In this document: positions 13,445 through 15,445 of the stretch, piece by piece
How positions within the stretch are numbered: position 1 is the first letter of the stretch
How the letters are laid out: every line of letters begins with the position of its first letter
Assembly: GCA_964353255.1 (NCBI GenBank)
Contig: CAYGVJ010000125.1
Location: 1-15,445 of the forward strand
Source: VFZS01 sp964353255
Lineage (GTDB): Bacteria > Acidobacteriota > Terriglobia > Bryobacterales > Bryobacteraceae
Reading direction: 5' to 3'
DNA length: 15,445 nt
Notes under the pieces: generated by a model
Told to the model about the DNA's origin: nothing
The model's input: only the letters and a program-made list of their open reading frames with translations
The model's database searches: none
Program-made: the position numbers and the translations under genes

Positions 13445-15416
13445 ATTTCCGCGATCGAGCGATCGCGGCCCCATTGAAGCTCAAGCCCTGGCTCCGCCCG
13501 TTTCAGGCGACTGCCATTTCCGCGATCGAGCGATCGCGGCCCCATTGAAGCCGTTTAGGGCGCGCCCTGAGCGCCAAGGTCGCCGGATTTCCGCGATCGA
13601 GCGATCGCGGCCCCATTGAAGCCCCAATTACCCGCTGGCCGTTGTGGACGAACATTAGATTTCCGCGATCGAGCGATCGCGGCCCCATTGAAGCGCGGAG
13701 GTACACGCGAAAGCCTGGGAATGCGTGGTGGCATTTCCGCGATCGAGCGATCGCGGCCCCATTGAAGCGCAAGTTCCGGCAGCAGGCCGTTGCTGGCCAT
13801 CCGGATTTCCGCGATCGAGCGATCGCGGCCCCATTGAAGCACGACGGCGCAGGGGCTGGCGGTGGGGGACGTGGTATTTCCGCGATCGAGCGATCGCGGC
13901 CCCATTGAAGCAAGAACCAGGCGGGGGAGACCGCGACGCACGCGAGATTTCCGCGATCGAGCGATCGCGGCCCCATTGAAGCTTGCCCGTCGCACCCTGG
14001 CCGCCAGCCTGACCAGGCATTTCCGCGATCGAGCGATCGCGGCCCCATTGAAGCGTCGTCACGAAGACCCGCTGTCACCTCCTCACGGGATTTCCGCGAT
14101 CGAGCGATCGCGGCCCCATTGAAGCCAGAAGCACGGCGACTTGTATCAGCAGGGCGGGTGATTTCCGCGATCGAGCGATCGCGGCCCCATTGAAGCAAGA
14201 ACTAGTCCCGGCCACCGAACGCGCTCAAGAAGATTTCCGCGATCGAGCGATCGCGGCCCCATTGAAGCAAGGATATTTCGCCAGGCTTCTCGGTCTGCGG
14301 GTCATTTCCGCGATCGAGCGATCGCGGCCCCATTGAAGCCAGATTACACTGCGAAATGCCATTCTGGCGCTGGCATTTCCGCGATCGAGCGATCGCGGCC
14401 CCATTGAAGCCAGCCGATCGCGTTCACGGGAACCTATGCGGCGGTGATTTCCGCGATCGAGCGATCGCGGCCCCATTGAAGCATCTTCCGGTCCCCCATC
14501 GCCGCCATGTGACCGCAGATTTCCGCGATCGAGCGATCGCGGCCCCATTGAAGCCTTACCGTCCAGGCCTGGCCGACCCCCTCAAATGGGATTTCCGCGA
14601 TCGAGCGATCGCGGCCCCATTGAAGCTTAGAAAAGCAACTAGAGACAGCGAACGAACGGGATTTCCGCGATCGAGCGATCGCGGCCCCATTGAAGCGTGG
14701 ATTACCCCGCTCCGGCTCCCGAACGCGCACCGAATTTCCGCGATCGAGCGATCGCGGCCCCATTGAAGCATCTCTTCGATCAGGGCGTAGCGATCATCGG
14801 CCAGGATATTTCCGCGATCGAGCGATCGCGGCCCCATTGAAGCCCTGCAATGTCGTCCCCGGCGGGTTGCGCCTGCCGCATTTCCGCGATCGAGCGATCG
14901 CGGCCCCATTGAAGCTTCTCCGTGTTTAACGCGCTCGGCTTACGAGTTTACATTTCCGCGATCGAGCGATCGCGGCCCCATTGAAGCGTGACGGACCCCC
15001 CTGCCGTCGCGGCCGTGGCCGAATTTCCGCGATCGAGCGATCGCGGCCCCATTGAAGCCCTTCCGCGTCCGCGATTCCACGCCTTAGACGCGCATTTCCG
15101 CGATCGAGCGATCGCGGCCCCATTGAAGCGCTAGCACCTCGTTCAAGGTGCAACTCTGGGTCGAAATTTCCGCGATCGAGCGATCGCGGCCCCATTGAAG
15201 CATACGGAGACTGGATTAACCTCAGCGCATACGGGGATTTCCGCGATCGAGCGATCGCGGCCCCATTGAAGCCTTAAGGTCCTGGTCGTCTCCGTAGCCC
15301 GACCGGATATTTCCGCGATCGAGCGATCGCGGCCCCATTGAAGCCACTTCTTCTCCTTTGCCTTGTTGATCTTTTCCTGCATTTCCGCGATCGAGCCATC
15401 GCGGCCCCATTGAAGC
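13445..15416 (+). CRISPR. CRISPR array, 28 repeats and 27 spacers, type I-G
   Basis: Repeats of 36 bp start at 13445, 13516, 13587, 13659, 13733, 13805, 13876, 13947, 14019, 14090, 14161, 14233, 14304, 14375, 14447, 14519, 14591, 14661, 14734, 14808, 14880, 14952, 15023, 15094, 15166, 15237, 15309 and 15381. Each begins ATTTCC, holds a 9-bp inverted repeat at positions 5-24 (CCGCGATCG, AG, CGATCGCGG), and ends CCCCATTGAAGC. All are identical except the last. The 27 spacers are 34-38 bp, mostly 35 or 36, and are all different. Transcription is inferred to run left to right, with the leader beside cas4-cas1. The hairpin is the expected Csb2 (Cas6) site, giving an 8-nt ATTGAAGC handle on each crRNA. 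Confidence 0.97.
15381..15416 (+). repeat. Degenerate terminal CRISPR repeat
   Basis: The last repeat has G to C at repeat position 17 (base 15397), next to the hairpin loop. It is the only variant among 28. The following 29 bp to the window end do not look like the start of another spacer-repeat unit, but the sequence stops before a further repeat could be excluded. A variant at this end fits the leader-distal, oldest part of an array. Confidence 0.75.
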
Positions 15417-15445
15417 ACTACCAGGGAAGCCGGCGTCCGCTCGCG

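Noticed and set aside
13445..15416. Self-targeting spacers against genes in this window
   Set aside because: I compared the spacers by eye with the gene sequences here and saw no match. A proper search of the whole genome would still be needed to exclude self-targets elsewhere.
13503..15418. Long open frames on both strands with tandem motifs such as MGPRSLDRGN, QWGRDRSIAE and RDRAIAAPLK, resembling a repeat protein
   Set aside because: The 36-nt repeat has no stop in most frames, so the CRISPR array yields false repeat proteins. The variable parts are spacers, and codon usage and start sites are not gene-like.

Overview
The window is high-GC bacterial chromosome carrying a compact defence island, with no rRNA, tRNA, transposase or integrase visible. 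The clearest taxonomic hint is a repeated coding fragment whose translation (LLPAALAAWSPDAVFALAG, ending MARMRT) looks like the C-terminus of an LptF/LptG-family permease as I remember it from Acidobacteriota. That assignment is an inference of moderate strength.

Left third (about 1-5375): three small cargo modules are separated by four partial copies (A, B, C, D) of the same permease 3' end, all on the minus strand. Read along the minus strand the order is: copy D, a HemK/RsmC-like methyltransferase, copy C, an antitoxin-toxin pair (UPF0175-like plus PIN domain), copy B, a convergent type II restriction-modification pair (TaqI/Eco57I-type adenine methyltransferase and a probable PD-(D/E)XK nuclease), copy A. 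The copies differ almost only at synonymous codon positions. This suggests that each was once the end of a working gene, and that cargo was inserted repeatedly at one gene's 3' end.

Middle (5448-13260, plus strand): a complete, tightly packed type I-G (formerly I-U) CRISPR-Cas operon in the order cas3, csb3, csb1 (cas7), csb2 (cas5-cas6), cas2, cas4-cas1 fusion. Neighbouring genes overlap or are 3 nt apart. The Cas3 has the helicase-then-HD order typical of this subtype. No Csx17-type large subunit is present, and the short Csb3 takes its place, as in the Geobacter-type version of the system.

Right end (13261-15445): a 184-bp leader is followed by a CRISPR array of 28 repeats of 36 bp and 27 spacers of 34-38 bp. 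The repeat holds a 9-bp inverted repeat and ends in ATTGAAGC. The first 27 repeats are identical and the last has one substitution, which puts the leader next to cas4-cas1 and the old end at the right. Adaptation (Cas4-Cas1, Cas2), crRNA processing (Csb2), the effector (Csb1, Csb2, Csb3) and target degradation (Cas3) are all encoded in one transcription unit upstream of the array.
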